A stretch of DNA of 64,000 nucleotides from Geofilum rubicundum JCM 15548 (GTDB taxonomy: Bacteria > Bacteroidota > Bacteroidia > Bacteroidales > Marinilabiliaceae). The position numbers and the translations under genes were made by a program. The stretch spans positions 124,001 to 188,000 of the forward strand of contig NZ_BAZW01000002.1 in the NCBI RefSeq assembly GCF_000974365.1, in the 5' to 3' direction. Under the pieces are notes generated by a model, which was given only the letters and a program-made list of their open reading frames with translations, did no database searches and had not been told where the DNA came from. Below are positions 48,172 to 58,513 of the stretch, in pieces; the first letter of the stretch is position 1; each line of letters starts with the position of its first letter.

Positions 48172-50424
48172 ATGAAAATGATACCAATGCATATGTACAA
48201 GTTGAAAGATAGGTCTGTTTTTTGGGTTTTAGCCGGCATTTTGCTCCTGTTTGCTGCCTGTGAACCTAAAATGGAAGAATATTATGAGGTCCCGGGCTGG
48301 CTAAAGGGCAACGCCTGGGAGGTACTGGAAGCCAGGGGCGACTGTTCCATGTTTCTTGAAGCTATTGAAGCAGCAGGTTTCAGGGATGTCATTCAAGGGC
48401 GTGGAATCATTACGGTTCTGGCCCCCGATGATGCGGCTTTTGGTGCTTACCTGAACAGTCGCGGCTTATCTGCCCCTGCTGAACTTCCTTTGGAAGAACT
48501 GAAGGAGTTGATAGGCTTCCATTTGGTGTATTATTCCTTCGATCAACAGCGCTTTGCCGATTACCGGCCCGATGGAATGACCAATGAAGAAGAGATCTCT
48601 GATCCCGGATTGTACTATAAGTTCCGAACCAAAAGCGATCCTGGTACCGAGGTACGCATGGACTACACGGTACCCGTCAATGAAACACCTCCGGCCCTCA
48701 CCATTTTTCATAAAGAGCGGTTTTTGCCGGTTTTGTCGGGGAATCTTTTTAAAAGCAAGGGGATTGATGCCGGTTCAAATTACCGTTACTTTTTCCCCGG
48801 AAAGGCTTTTCCCGAAGGTTTAAACGATTTTAACTTTATGAATGCGGCGGTTAAGGATTACGCCTTGGTTGCTGACAATGGTTATGTATACATTATTGAT
48901 GAGGTGCTTGAGTTGGCCGAATCGATTTATGAAACCATTGACCAGAAGGAGCAGTATTCTCAGTTTTTGGGTTTGTACGACCGGTTTGCCGACTATCAAT
49001 TTTCTCCCGACTTAACGGAGGATTATGGCGGTGGCGATTCCCTGCACCTGTTTTATCATTTGGGTTTACCCAAAATTGCTTCCATGTGGTCGTATAACGG
49101 GGAGGGCTTTTTGCCCGATTATGCCGATCTCGCAACGCTGACCCGCATGGCCAATAATGTTTTTGCGCCTAATAATGCGGCTCTCAATCAATTTTTCACG
49201 ACTTTCTGGGGAGACCATTATAACAGTTTTAGTGACATACCATTTGTGGCTGCCCGTTACCTTTTAGAGAACCATGTTTATGAAGGGGATGTGATTTTCC
49301 CGGAGGAAATTGAAAAGGGAGAAGTTAGCACGCGTTACGGAAATGTGATTCGTTTTGATACCGAAGCGGCCGTTGATAAAGCACTTTCGGCCAATGGCAC
49401 TTTTTACGGCATCAATGAGGTGGTGGTTCCGCGGATGTTCGAGAGTGTAACGGCACCGCTTTTTCAGCAAGCGCCGTATTCGATGTTTTTGCAAATGCTG
49501 GATCACGTGAATGGCGTGCAGCCTTTGATGACAGATAATTTGTCCTTTTCCTTCTTTTTGCCTTCCAACAGTATGCTGCAAGAACGGACGACCGTTAATG
49601 GAAAGACGCTGCTGTACCAGAATCTGAATCCCAACAGGTACGGTCAGCAAACGGTTATGATTGAAGGAGATGATGAACCCTGGGTGCCGATGTCTTTTTC
49701 GGTGATGAATGGTCTGGTGAACAATCACATTGCCAGCAGGGTGATGACGGAGAAAGCCGGTTATAAGGTCTTCAAGACCCAGAACAGCTTTCAATACCTT
49801 TTGTTGATGGATGATGAATCGTTGTACTCCTCCTTTGTTTTTAACAATTATCCCGATCAGCCGGCGACCATTGAAAAAATTGACGATTATTACAACGGTA
49901 CTTCTTATGCATTGACCGGTTCTTCAGCCATCGCACTTTCCCAGGATTATGCCTTGTTCAAAGATCAAATCAGGTACAATACGCCTCCTGAATTGGCGGT
50001 TTTTAAGCAGTTGCTGGATGCAGGCGGTTTGTCGAATACATCACCGGCTTACAATTTTTTGCAAGGGGAGCGTTTCATTGTCTTCGCTCCTTCTGAAGAG
50101 GCCGTTTATCGGGATTTGGGAAATCTCCCATCCATGCTGCCTGAGTTTCTTTCACGTTACATGAAGCTCTATTTTGTGAGTATTAACGAGAGTGGCTTGT
50201 CGGATTATCCTTTTGCCGGAGCAGGTATAGAGGGAAGTGTGAAAACCTTTGCCTATGGTTCAGACGGGCAACGCATCCCTCTGGAATTAATTGATCAGGG
50301 TGACGAATTGCAAATCGTGGATCCCAAAGGGAATGTCCATAAAGTGATCAGCATTTTTCCAAAAATATATTCCGACGGCTGTGTTTACCTGATTGACGGA
50401 ATGTTTGAATCTGATGACCAATAA
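48172..50424 (+). CDS. FAS1 (fasciclin) domain lipoprotein, four-repeat type
   Basis: A predicted surface or periplasmic lipoprotein of about 750 residues (lipobox FAAC after VFWVLAGILLL). It contains about four FAS1-like units, seen by the recurring pattern of a start helix (MFLEAIEAAGFRDVI, YSQFLGLYDRFADY, YSMFLQMLDHVNG, FKQLLDAGGL) followed by the beta motif for a threatening core (ITVLAPDDAAFGAYL, NNVFAPNNAALNQFF, FSFFLPSNSMLQE, FIVFAPSEEAVYRDL) and a closing GxVYxID motif (NGYVYIIDEVLEL, CVYLIDGMFES). FAS1 domains mediate adhesion or ligand binding; the ligand is unknown. First gene of the operon, 20 bases before SusC. The ORF could be extended to a GTG at 48166. Confidence 0.85.
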   Translation: MKMIPMHMYKLKDRSVFWVLAGILLLFAACEPKMEEYYEVPGWLKGNAWEVLEARGDCSMFLEAIEAAGFRDVIQGRGIITVLAPDDAAFGAYLNSRGLSAPAELPLEELKELIGFHLVYYSFDQQRFADYRPDGMTNEEEISDPGLYYKFRTKSDPGTEVRMDYTVPVNETPPALTIFHKERFLPVLSGNLFKSKGIDAGSNYRYFFPGKAFPEGLNDFNFMNAAVKDYALVADNGYVYIIDEVLELAESIYETIDQKEQYSQFLGLYDRFADYQFSPDLTEDYGGGDSLHLFYHLGLPKIASMWSYNGEGFLPDYADLATLTRMANNVFAPNNAALNQFFTTFWGDHYNSFSDIPFVAARYLLENHVYEGDVIFPEEIEKGEVSTRYGNVIRFDTEAAVDKALSANGTFYGINEVVVPRMFESVTAPLFQQAPYSMFLQMLDHVNGVQPLMTDNLSFSFFLPSNSMLQERTTVNGKTLLYQNLNPNRYGQQTVMIEGDDEPWVPMSFSVMNGLVNNHIASRVMTEKAGYKVFKTQNSFQYLLLMDDESLYSSFVFNNYPDQPATIEKIDDYYNGTSYALTGSSAIALSQDYALFKDQIRYNTPPELAVFKQLLDAGGLSNTSPAYNFLQGERFIVFAPSEEAVYRDLGNLPSMLPEFLSRYMKLYFVSINESGLSDYPFAGAGIEGSVKTFAYGSDGQRIPLELIDQGDELQIVDPKGNVHKVISIFPKIYSDGCVYLIDGMFESDDQ

Positions 50425-50444
50425 TATAAGTAAATAATATACTG

Positions 50445-53400
50445 ATGAAAGCAGTTGTGTTTTTTTTCTGTCTCATATTTCTAATAGGCGGAGTTCAGAG
50501 ATCCGGGGCTCAGACGATGCTCAGAGGGAGGGTCATGGACAAGGATCTGAATGAGTCTCTGATTGGGACCAATGTGTTTGTGGTGAATGAGGCCGACCGG
50601 GCACTGGGAGGTGTGGTGGCGGGCTCAAACGGCCAGTACATCATAGTGGTGCCCGATGGTGAAAACCTGTCGATAGCCTTTTCTTTTATCGGGTATAAAA
50701 CCCTGCGGATTCCCTATACCGGGCAAACCCAATTGAATGTGGAACTCGAAACGCAGGGTGTTGAATTGGCCGGCGCTGAAGTTGTTGGCCGGCGGGTGGA
50801 ACGTTCATCGGTCGGTTTAACTGAGCGGGAACTGGTGACCGCCACGCAGAAAATTACGACGGAAATGCTGGAAACCGCTCCCGTGGCTTCCATTGAAGAA
50901 GCCTTGCAGCAGAATGGCCAATGTGGATATCCTCACAAGTGCGGAACCGGGGGCTAAAAGCTCCATTCGCATACGCGGGACTTCTTCCCTGAATGCCTCT
51001 TCAGAACCCCTGATTGTGGTGGATGGCGTTCCTTACCCGACCACCATAGCGGACGATTTTAGTTTCTCCACGGCCAATGATGAAGATTTTGGTGCGCTGG
51101 TCAATATTTCGCCCAATGATATTGCGTCTATTGAGGTGCTCAAAGATGCGGCGGCTACAGCCGTTTGGGGTTCAAGAGGAGCCAATGGAGTGCTTTTGAT
51201 CAATACCAAAAAGGGGCGAAGCGGGAAAACCCGCTTCAGTTTTTCGTCCAAATATGATGTTCGCAATGAAGCCTCTACCATTCCCATGCTGAATGCTTCT
51301 CAATATGTGGCCATGATACAGGATGCGGTCTGGAATACCGTTAATGACCTGGGTTTCTCCAACAGTCAGAGCTATCTTTCCTTGTTGTTTGATACCCCCG
51401 AAATTGGGTTTGATCCCAATTGGATCTATTTTAAGGAGTACAACCAGGATGTGGACTATGTCGATGAGATCACGCAAAGGGGCTTTTCGTCCGACAACAG
51501 TTTCTCGATGACGGGCGGTGGCGACCGGGCCAATTATCGCCTGTCTCTGGGTTACCTGAATGAAGAGGGAACAACTATTGGCAGCGGGTTTGAAAGGTTG
51601 AGTGCCTTGCTGAGCATCAATTACCGCTTTAGTCACAAACTACGTATTACCACTGATTTTTCCTTTTCAGATGCCGAGCGTAGCAGTTACTGGCACAATC
51701 CCAGGGGGCAGGCTTTGACAAAAATGCCCAACATGAGTCCTTATTACATGAATGAAGACGGGACACGTTCTCAGGAATATTTTACCCCTAACAGTTATTT
51801 TCAGGGTACCCTCGGAAGCATGCGAAGCACCGAAATAAAAGGGGGTGTTTTTAACCCGGTGGCGATGGTTCATGAATCCATCAACAATACCAATTCCAGC
51901 AACAGCCGTTTTGTGTTTAATTTGAATTACAATTTATTAAGAGGACTGGATTTTTTTAGTGTGGTGGGACTGGATATTCGGAAAACCAAAAACAAGCGTT
52001 TTTTGCCCCAAACGGTTACCGGGGTTACCTGGATCGATCCCTGGTTCAACCGCAGTGCGGATATGCTTTCCGACAATGTCTACCTGAATACCGAAAATCG
52101 CTTGTTGTTCAGACGGGGCATTGAGAATCTTCATAATTTCATAGCTACCGGAATTGTCCAGACCTCCGAATCGGTTTCTGCCAATTACAAAAGTGAGGTG
52201 AGCGGAAATGCTTCTGCCTCTACCTCCGATCCGACAGCCGGGGGAACCATCGCAGACATGGGGTCTGGCTCCAGTAAATCGCGGCAATTGGGTTTTATCG
52301 GCAACCTGCATTATGCCTTTTTGGACCGGTATATGATTAATATGGGCTACCGTTTTGAGGCCAATTCCACCATGGGCGCCAATAACCGCTGGGCTGGTTT
52401 TCCCACGCTGGGCCTGGCCTGGCATGCCAATGAAGAGTGGTTTTTGAGAGACCTGGAATGGTGGAATACCTTTAAGGTGAGACTGAGTTGGGGCCAGAGC
52501 GGAAATGCACCCTCCGGATCTTATTCCTACATCGGAACCTTTGATTCACTCAATCCGGGCTACATTGATTATCCGGCCATTGAACCCAACTCCATTCATT
52601 TGAATAATCTCAAATGGGAAACGGTGAGTCAGGGTAATCTGGGAGTGGATCTCGCCTTTTTGAAGGACCGCCTGCGTACCTCATTTGATGTGTACAATAA
52701 GTTGACCGTTGACATGTTGCAGAAGAACATCGTGCTTCCGGAAAGCTCCGGCCACAGCAAAATTAACTGGTACAATTCGGGAGAAATGCGCAACAGTGGC
52801 TGGGAATACCGCATTGATTATGATGTGGTTAGAAACAGTAACTGGACGGTTTCTGCCAACTTTAATATTTCACAGAACGAAAACGAGGTACTGACCTTAC
52901 CGGATAATCTGACGGATTATAAATATTCTTTTGAGAATGGTGCCTATGCTTACCAGATCGTGGAGGGCAATCCGCTCGGCTCCTTTTATGGCTACAAGTA
53001 CCTGGGTGTTTATCAGAATGCGGATGAGACCTATGCCAGGGATGCGGAGGGGCAGTTGATTCAGGATATTTCCGGGGATCCGGTATTGGTGCGAAACGGT
53101 GGAGATCCGGTATATCCCGGTGATGCCAAATACCAGGATGTTAACGGAGATGGTGTGATCGACCAGTTTGACATCGTTTATCTGGGAAATTCCATGCCTG
53201 CAGCTACCGGTGGTGCCGGGTTAACGGTGAGGTATAAATCGCTGACCGTCAATGCTTTTTTACATGGAAGAGCGGGTCAGAAGGCGGTGAACCAAACACG
53301 GATAGATACAGAGAATATGCATGGGGTGCAAAATCAGAGTGCGGCCGTTTTAAGGCGGTGGAGGCATGAAGGGGATGATACGGATATTCCCAGGGCACTT

Positions 53401-53700
53401 TATAATAAGGGGTACAACTATCTGGGGTCCGACCGCTTTGTGGAGGATGCCTCTTTCTTAAGGTTGAAAACCCTGAGTCTGAAGTACAGCGTTCCCTCTA
53501 AGTTTTTGGATCGTTTCGGTGTGGAGCGTCTGGATGCCTACACCACCATCTATGATATTTTTACCTGGACCAACTATACCGGCCAGGATCCGGAAGTACC
53601 CTTGTCGCGGGATGACGGGGTGGCCTATCTGATTGCCAAGGATAAGGCCTATACCCCTAAGCCGGTGAGGATCGCTTTTGGTATTAATCTAAATTTTTGA
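50445..53700 (+). CDS. SusC/RagA-family TonB-dependent outer-membrane transporter (one frameshift)
   Basis: About 1,085 residues. Signal peptide (MKAVVFFFCLIFLIGGVQRSGAQ), a carboxypeptidase-regulatory-like N-terminal domain (MLRGRVMDKDLNESLIGTNV), a plug (APVASIEEALQGRMANVDI, SSIRIRGTSSLNASSEPLIVVDGVPY, AAATAVWGSRGANGVLLINTKKG) and a 22-stranded-type barrel ending in VRIAFGINLNF. The frame changes near 50909 within the conserved EEALQGR segment; the fix is two added bases or one removed. It imports a glycan oligomer with its SusD partner, which starts 33 bases after (or 3 bases after, by the longer start). Confidence 0.92.
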
Positions 53701-53733
53701 TCCATGATAATTCAATCGCTAATACGTCGCATT

Positions 53734-55227
53734 ATGAGAAAGGCCTTACTGTTTGGGATGGTGTTTCTGCTTTCTTTCACGTCCTGTAATGACTGGCTGG
53801 AACTTTATCCGGAGAACGCGCAGGTGGCTTCCCAATACTGGGAAACCAAGGCCGATGTGGAAGCTGTTCTGTCGGCCGGTTATGTGCGCCTGCGTGGTTC
53901 CGTTGATAAGCTTTTTGTTTGGGGAGAAGTCCGGGGAAATGGGATTGCCCTGTTCAATATAGGCCAGGACGACAATACAAGGGCGGCCCAGCGGATACGC
54001 AGTATGGACATCCTTCCAAGTAATCCCTATGCCAAATGGGGTGAAATGTATCAGGTGATCAATATTGCCAACTCGGTCATTAAATATGGTCCTGAGGTCG
54101 TTGAGATGGATGATTCCTTTACCAATGAGGAGTTGAATTCCTTTTTGTCGGAGGCCTATTTTTTAAGGTCTTTGGCTTATTTCTATCTGGTACGGACCTA
54201 TAGGGATGTGCCTTACATCACCCAGCCTTATGTCAATGATGATGAGAAATTTGAAGTCGAGAAAACCGCCGGGGACCTTATTCTGAATTACCTGGTGGAT
54301 GATTTGGAAAAGGCCCTGGTGGCCGCTAAGGAATTTTTCCCCGAAGTGGACAATGAGCATCCGATGAATACCAAAGGCCGGGCCACCAAATGGACCATAC
54401 ATGCCTTGTTGGCAGATATTTATTTGTGGCAGGGCAATTATGAAGCCTGCATGACCGCCTGTGATCATATCGTGGATTCCCGCCGGGTGGGATTAATTTC
54501 GAATTGGTTCCTGAACTTTTTTCCCGGTAATTCCAATGAAAGCATTTTTGAAATTCAATATTCCTATGATCGGGGACAGACCAATGGGTTTGCGGATTGG
54601 TTTGATGTCTCTCCCAGGTACCTGGCATCCCTGCCCACGGTTCAGGTATTTAGCGAAACCCAGGGTTTCGGAGATGTCCGCGGTGTAAACGGAAGTTTCT
54701 TGATGGATGGAAGCACATTGGGAATTTGGAAATACATGGGACTCGACTATTACGATGTCAGTACCGCCAAGCGGTCTTCCATACAGAATGATCAGAACTT
54801 CATTGTTTATCGCCTTGCGGATATTTTACTGATGAAGGCAGAAGCCCTCGTGATGACCGAAAATTTTGAAGCGGCGATTGGTATTTTGAATCAAATCAGG
54901 GCCAGGGCCGGCATTGAAGGAGATCTGAATCCGGCGGCTACTGAGTTTGAGATGCTTCAACTGGTCATGAAAGAGCGGCACCGCGAGTTGTTTGCAGAAG
55001 GGAAACGTTGGTTCGATTTGCTGCGGGTGGCCAAGCGGGACGATTACCGCTATCTCAACTATCTGATTCAGGAAGTGACCTCGGTGGTGCCTTTGAGCAG
55101 TCTCGCCATTGTGAGTTCCAAACTGATGAATACCGATTCGCATTATTTGCCCATTCATCAGGACGAATTGAATGCCAATCAGTTGCTGATTCAAAATCCC
55201 TATTATTCTAATTTAGGAAACCAATGA
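53734..55227 (+). CDS. SusD/RagB-family glycan-binding lipoprotein
   Basis: A predicted outer-membrane lipoprotein of about 497 residues forming the lid over the SusC barrel. The signal MRKALLFGMVFLLSFTSC with lipobox SFTSC supports the start at 53734; an in-frame ATG at 53704 would put extra residues before it. The fold is shown by NDWLELYPE, the TPR-like helices (ELNSFLSEAYFLRSLAYFYLVRTYRDVPYITQPY, RATKWTIHALLADIYLWQGNY) and the C-terminal VMKERHRELFAEGKRWFDLLR. The stop overlaps the next ATG by four bases (ATGA), so translation is coupled to the FAS1 gene. Confidence 0.93.
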   Translation: MRKALLFGMVFLLSFTSCNDWLELYPENAQVASQYWETKADVEAVLSAGYVRLRGSVDKLFVWGEVRGNGIALFNIGQDDNTRAAQRIRSMDILPSNPYAKWGEMYQVINIANSVIKYGPEVVEMDDSFTNEELNSFLSEAYFLRSLAYFYLVRTYRDVPYITQPYVNDDEKFEVEKTAGDLILNYLVDDLEKALVAAKEFFPEVDNEHPMNTKGRATKWTIHALLADIYLWQGNYEACMTACDHIVDSRRVGLISNWFLNFFPGNSNESIFEIQYSYDRGQTNGFADWFDVSPRYLASLPTVQVFSETQGFGDVRGVNGSFLMDGSTLGIWKYMGLDYYDVSTAKRSSIQNDQNFIVYRLADILLMKAEALVMTENFEAAIGILNQIRARAGIEGDLNPAATEFEMLQLVMKERHRELFAEGKRWFDLLRVAKRDDYRYLNYLIQEVTSVVPLSSLAIVSSKLMNTDSHYLPIHQDELNANQLLIQNPYYSNLGNQ

Positions 55228-56840
55228 AAGACCAAATGAATAAACTATTTTTCATATTTCTGGCGGTGGGGGCCATTTTGGCCAATGCCTGTTCAGATCC
55301 CTTTGAATCTGATATTACTCCCGCTTACGAAGACTTTCCCGTAGTAGGGGTTTTGGAAAATTCCCCGGAGACATTTTCAGCCTGGGTGGAACTGATCCGG
55401 CATGCCGGATTGAAACAAACCCTGAATCTGGATGCCAATTACACTTGTTTTGTGCCCGACAATGATGCTGTAGCGGCTTTTCTGGCCGACCGTGAGGTGA
55501 GTTCGGTGACCGCACTCCCCGTAGAGGAGGCCAGGAACCTCGTTAAGTTTCATACCATTGCCGGCGCTGAATATTCCCAGTCTCTTTTTGCGAATGGGGT
55601 GCTGCCCGACACCACGGCTACCGGTGATTATCTTTCTATTGATCTTCGTCCCGGTGGACTGGATTCGGTTTTTATCAACAATGAAGCGCGCATTCTTCAG
55701 ATGGATATTAGCGCCATAAACGGCATCATTCATTCGATAGACCGGGTGCTGACACCTGTCGTGGAAAGCATTTGGGACAAGTTAAACAGCAATGGTTCAT
55801 ATTCGGTTTTTCGTGAGGCCGTCGCCTTAACAGGCTTTGATGTCCTGCTGGATGAAGTCAGTTATACGGAGTACAACAACGTGACCGGAGCAAGCATTCA
55901 GAAACGCCGGTTTTTGACGTCCTTTTTGGTGAATGACGGGGTTTTTGCAGCGGAAGGAATGGCGAATGTAGAGGCTTTGATAGAGCACTTGAATGCGGGA
56001 ACTGAAGGCTATGACCAGGAAGATAATCCGCTGTATCTCTATGTGGCCTACCATATTCTGGATCAGCAGCTGGATTTTTCCATGTTGAGCTCTTTTCCGG
56101 AAGACGCGTCGTCTAAAAACATCGCCACCCTGGCGCCCAATGAGTTGATCAATTTGTCACAGCGGGGTGATTCACTGGTTTTTAATTATGCCCCGGGAGA
56201 AGTTCACCGGGTGATTATTGAGTCGAACATAAATGCCCGCAACGGCATCGTTCACGAATTGAACCGGGTGATGGAGGTTCAGGCGCCTCCGGCTGCCAGA
56301 ATCGTTTGGGAGCCTACGGATTATGCCGACCTGTCTGCGCTTTTTCCCTCTCATTACAGGCGAAGTGGTCTGACCTCCACTTACCGTGAGTACATTGAAC
56401 AAGGTTCGGTACAGTCGTACGAGTGGGAGGCGATTCCTTCTGACCGGGTCAATCTGGCCGTATCCTATTACGTCGCCAACCGGAACGATGCCGTGCCCTA
56501 TGGTATGATGAATCACGATGCTTTGGTTTTTCAAGGGGGGCTTTATGGATGGATAGAAATGGAAACGCCGGCCATCGTTAAGGGGACTTACGATTTGAAA
56601 GTGCGCTATTACAGCATCAACAGTGCCACCCGCTATGGGAAGTTTCTGACCATTCTGGACGGGACCTATCTCGGATCGGAGATTGCCACGCATGGCTCCT
56701 CATCGACCACCGCCCGGTTACAGACCACCACCATTGGGCGGGTGACTTTTGAGGAGACAGCTCCCCACGTGCTGAGAATCCTGGCTTCGGATAATTTTGC
56801 CGTCTATCTGGATTATTTTGAGTTTGTGCCGGTTGAGTAA
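55224..56840 (+). CDS. FAS1 domain lipoprotein with C-terminal beta-sandwich
   Basis: A 538-residue predicted lipoprotein (signal ending ILANAC). Two FAS1 units can be seen: FSAWVELIRHAGLKQTLNL with YTCFVPDNDAVAAFL and NGIIHSIDRVLTPV, then SVFREAVALTGFDVLL with RFLTSFLVNDGVFA and NGIVHELNRVMEV. Residues 370-538 form a separate beta-rich domain (VKGTYDLKVRYYSINSATRYGKFLTILDG) that looks like a carbohydrate-binding or adhesion module. Its ATGA overlap with susD ties its expression to the SusD protein, so it is probably an extra surface binding protein of the same complex. Confidence 0.83.
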   Translation: MKDQMNKLFFIFLAVGAILANACSDPFESDITPAYEDFPVVGVLENSPETFSAWVELIRHAGLKQTLNLDANYTCFVPDNDAVAAFLADREVSSVTALPVEEARNLVKFHTIAGAEYSQSLFANGVLPDTTATGDYLSIDLRPGGLDSVFINNEARILQMDISAINGIIHSIDRVLTPVVESIWDKLNSNGSYSVFREAVALTGFDVLLDEVSYTEYNNVTGASIQKRRFLTSFLVNDGVFAAEGMANVEALIEHLNAGTEGYDQEDNPLYLYVAYHILDQQLDFSMLSSFPEDASSKNIATLAPNELINLSQRGDSLVFNYAPGEVHRVIIESNINARNGIVHELNRVMEVQAPPAARIVWEPTDYADLSALFPSHYRRSGLTSTYREYIEQGSVQSYEWEAIPSDRVNLAVSYYVANRNDAVPYGMMNHDALVFQGGLYGWIEMETPAIVKGTYDLKVRYYSINSATRYGKFLTILDGTYLGSEIATHGSSSTTARLQTTTIGRVTFEETAPHVLRILASDNFAVYLDYFEFVPVE

Positions 56841-56893
56841 ACCGGTTAATTGCCTGTTGACATGGATCATTGAATTAAAAAAGATATATACAG

Positions 56894-58477
56894 ATGAAAA
56901 GTTTAGTCGCGATATTTTGTTTCTGCCTCTTGGGTTTGGCGGCTTGTTCTGACGCCTGGAATCAGTATTATTCAGATAAGGCAGAAGATGTCACCACCTC
57001 AGACCAGACTTTAGGTGCCTTCCTCGAAGCCGAAGAAGCGTTTTCAGATTTCCGCGCTCTCTTGCAGGAAGCCGGTGTGCTGGATGAGTTGGATAAGGAC
57101 CAGTATATGACCGTTTGGGCCGTTAATAATGAGCACTTCGATTTGTCAGGGATCGGCAATTTGGAGCCATCCCATGTGGCCAGGTACCATTTGAATTATC
57201 TGGCCTACGGAGAAAATAATTTGAAAGCCGGACTAAGAATCCCCACTTTCAACGGCACTTACATCACGATTGGGGAATCAGGTGCTTTGGTGAATGAATC
57301 GCGCATTTTGTCGTCGCAGAGGTTTAAAAATGGCGTGGTGCATGAGATCGATCAGATAATGGTGCCCTTGATCAATATGTTTGACTACATCAGCCAGCTG
57401 GGAGATGATCATTCCATGATCCGGGATTCTATTCTGTCTTATAACTCAAGGGTGTTCGACCGAAGAAACAGTACGCCTGTTGGGGTTGACCCAACAGGAA
57501 ATACGGTTTATGACTCGGTTTTTTATACCTCCAACCCCTTGTTTGAGCAAGCAGATTTTAGTTCAGAATTCAGTCAGTACACGCTGTTTCTTCCCAACAA
57601 TCAGGTGGTGGAAGCCACTTTTGATAAGTTGAAAGACCAATATGACTTAATGGGTCAGGTCTTTGGTGCAGAAGATTCACTCATGGCCATGACCTGGATC
57701 AAGGAGGCTGTTTTTCATGAGGGCATTGTGGAGGACTATAATGAGAGAGTGGATTGGGTATCCCCATTTGGAAATGTTTGGAGGAGTACGGTGCAGGAAG
57801 TGGATACACAATCGGGCCGACCCCTGAGCAATGGATATGTTTTTGATGTCACCGACATGAAGGTCCCCAATAATGTGATCATTGACCGCATTAAATCACT
57901 TGTGCACTATTATGGTTTTGCGGACGAAGCCGAAAAGGAGGCTTACTATATTTTCAGAGGATGTACGGAAATCAAAGTGACCCAGGGGGATGTGTCTCCC
58001 GTAGCCGGATTTTATTACTGGCTAATGGATGTGACCGGGAACCCCGACTCGGAAGAAGAATTTTCTGTGGAATTCACGCCCCTGAACTACGATGAAGCAA
58101 CAGGGGAGGTTTCAGTGGTAAAGGTGCCACCTGGCGAATACAATCTCTATATGGGTTTCCGGAGTCTGGGACACCCCTATGTCGATATTTATTTCAGTTC
58201 CGGAGATGCGCCCATTGCCGATGGGGCCAGCCCGGTGGCCACAGAGATTCCTGCCGCCCAGTCTACCCCCTGGAATTACGACCGGGTGAATGAAACCGAT
58301 CCGAACATCCGACGCTGGAATGGTCTGGGAGGACTGGTCGGTGTGGTTCAGGTGGAGGGAGAGGAGATGAGTACTTTCCGGATAAAAGTGAAATTCAACA
58401 AGGTGATGGCTATTGGAGCTGTAAAGAGAATGCAGATTTACCATTGGACACTAAAGCCTACAGCCAATAATTATTAG
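56894..58477 (+). CDS. FAS1 domain lipoprotein with C-terminal beta-sandwich (second)
   Basis: A 527-residue predicted lipoprotein (MKSLVAIFCFCLLGLAAC). The first FAS1 unit is clear (FSDFRALLQEAGVLDEL, YMTVWAVNNEHFDL, NGVVHEIDQIMVPL); the second is more diverged (YTLFLPNNQVVEATFD, NGYVFDVTDMKVPNN). The C-terminal 170 residues are beta-rich (KVPPGEYNLYMGFRSLGHPYVDIYFSSG) as in the preceding protein. It lies 53 bases after that gene and only 6 bases before the second SusC, so it belongs to the same operon. Function unknown beyond likely ligand binding. Confidence 0.8.
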   Translation: MKSLVAIFCFCLLGLAACSDAWNQYYSDKAEDVTTSDQTLGAFLEAEEAFSDFRALLQEAGVLDELDKDQYMTVWAVNNEHFDLSGIGNLEPSHVARYHLNYLAYGENNLKAGLRIPTFNGTYITIGESGALVNESRILSSQRFKNGVVHEIDQIMVPLINMFDYISQLGDDHSMIRDSILSYNSRVFDRRNSTPVGVDPTGNTVYDSVFYTSNPLFEQADFSSEFSQYTLFLPNNQVVEATFDKLKDQYDLMGQVFGAEDSLMAMTWIKEAVFHEGIVEDYNERVDWVSPFGNVWRSTVQEVDTQSGRPLSNGYVFDVTDMKVPNNVIIDRIKSLVHYYGFADEAEKEAYYIFRGCTEIKVTQGDVSPVAGFYYWLMDVTGNPDSEEEFSVEFTPLNYDEATGEVSVVKVPPGEYNLYMGFRSLGHPYVDIYFSSGDAPIADGASPVATEIPAAQSTPWNYDRVNETDPNIRRWNGLGGLVGVVQVEGEEMSTFRIKVKFNKVMAIGAVKRMQIYHWTLKPTANNY

Positions 58478-58513
58478 TGGCTTATGAGCTTAAAATTTAT
58501 AAATCAATCACAG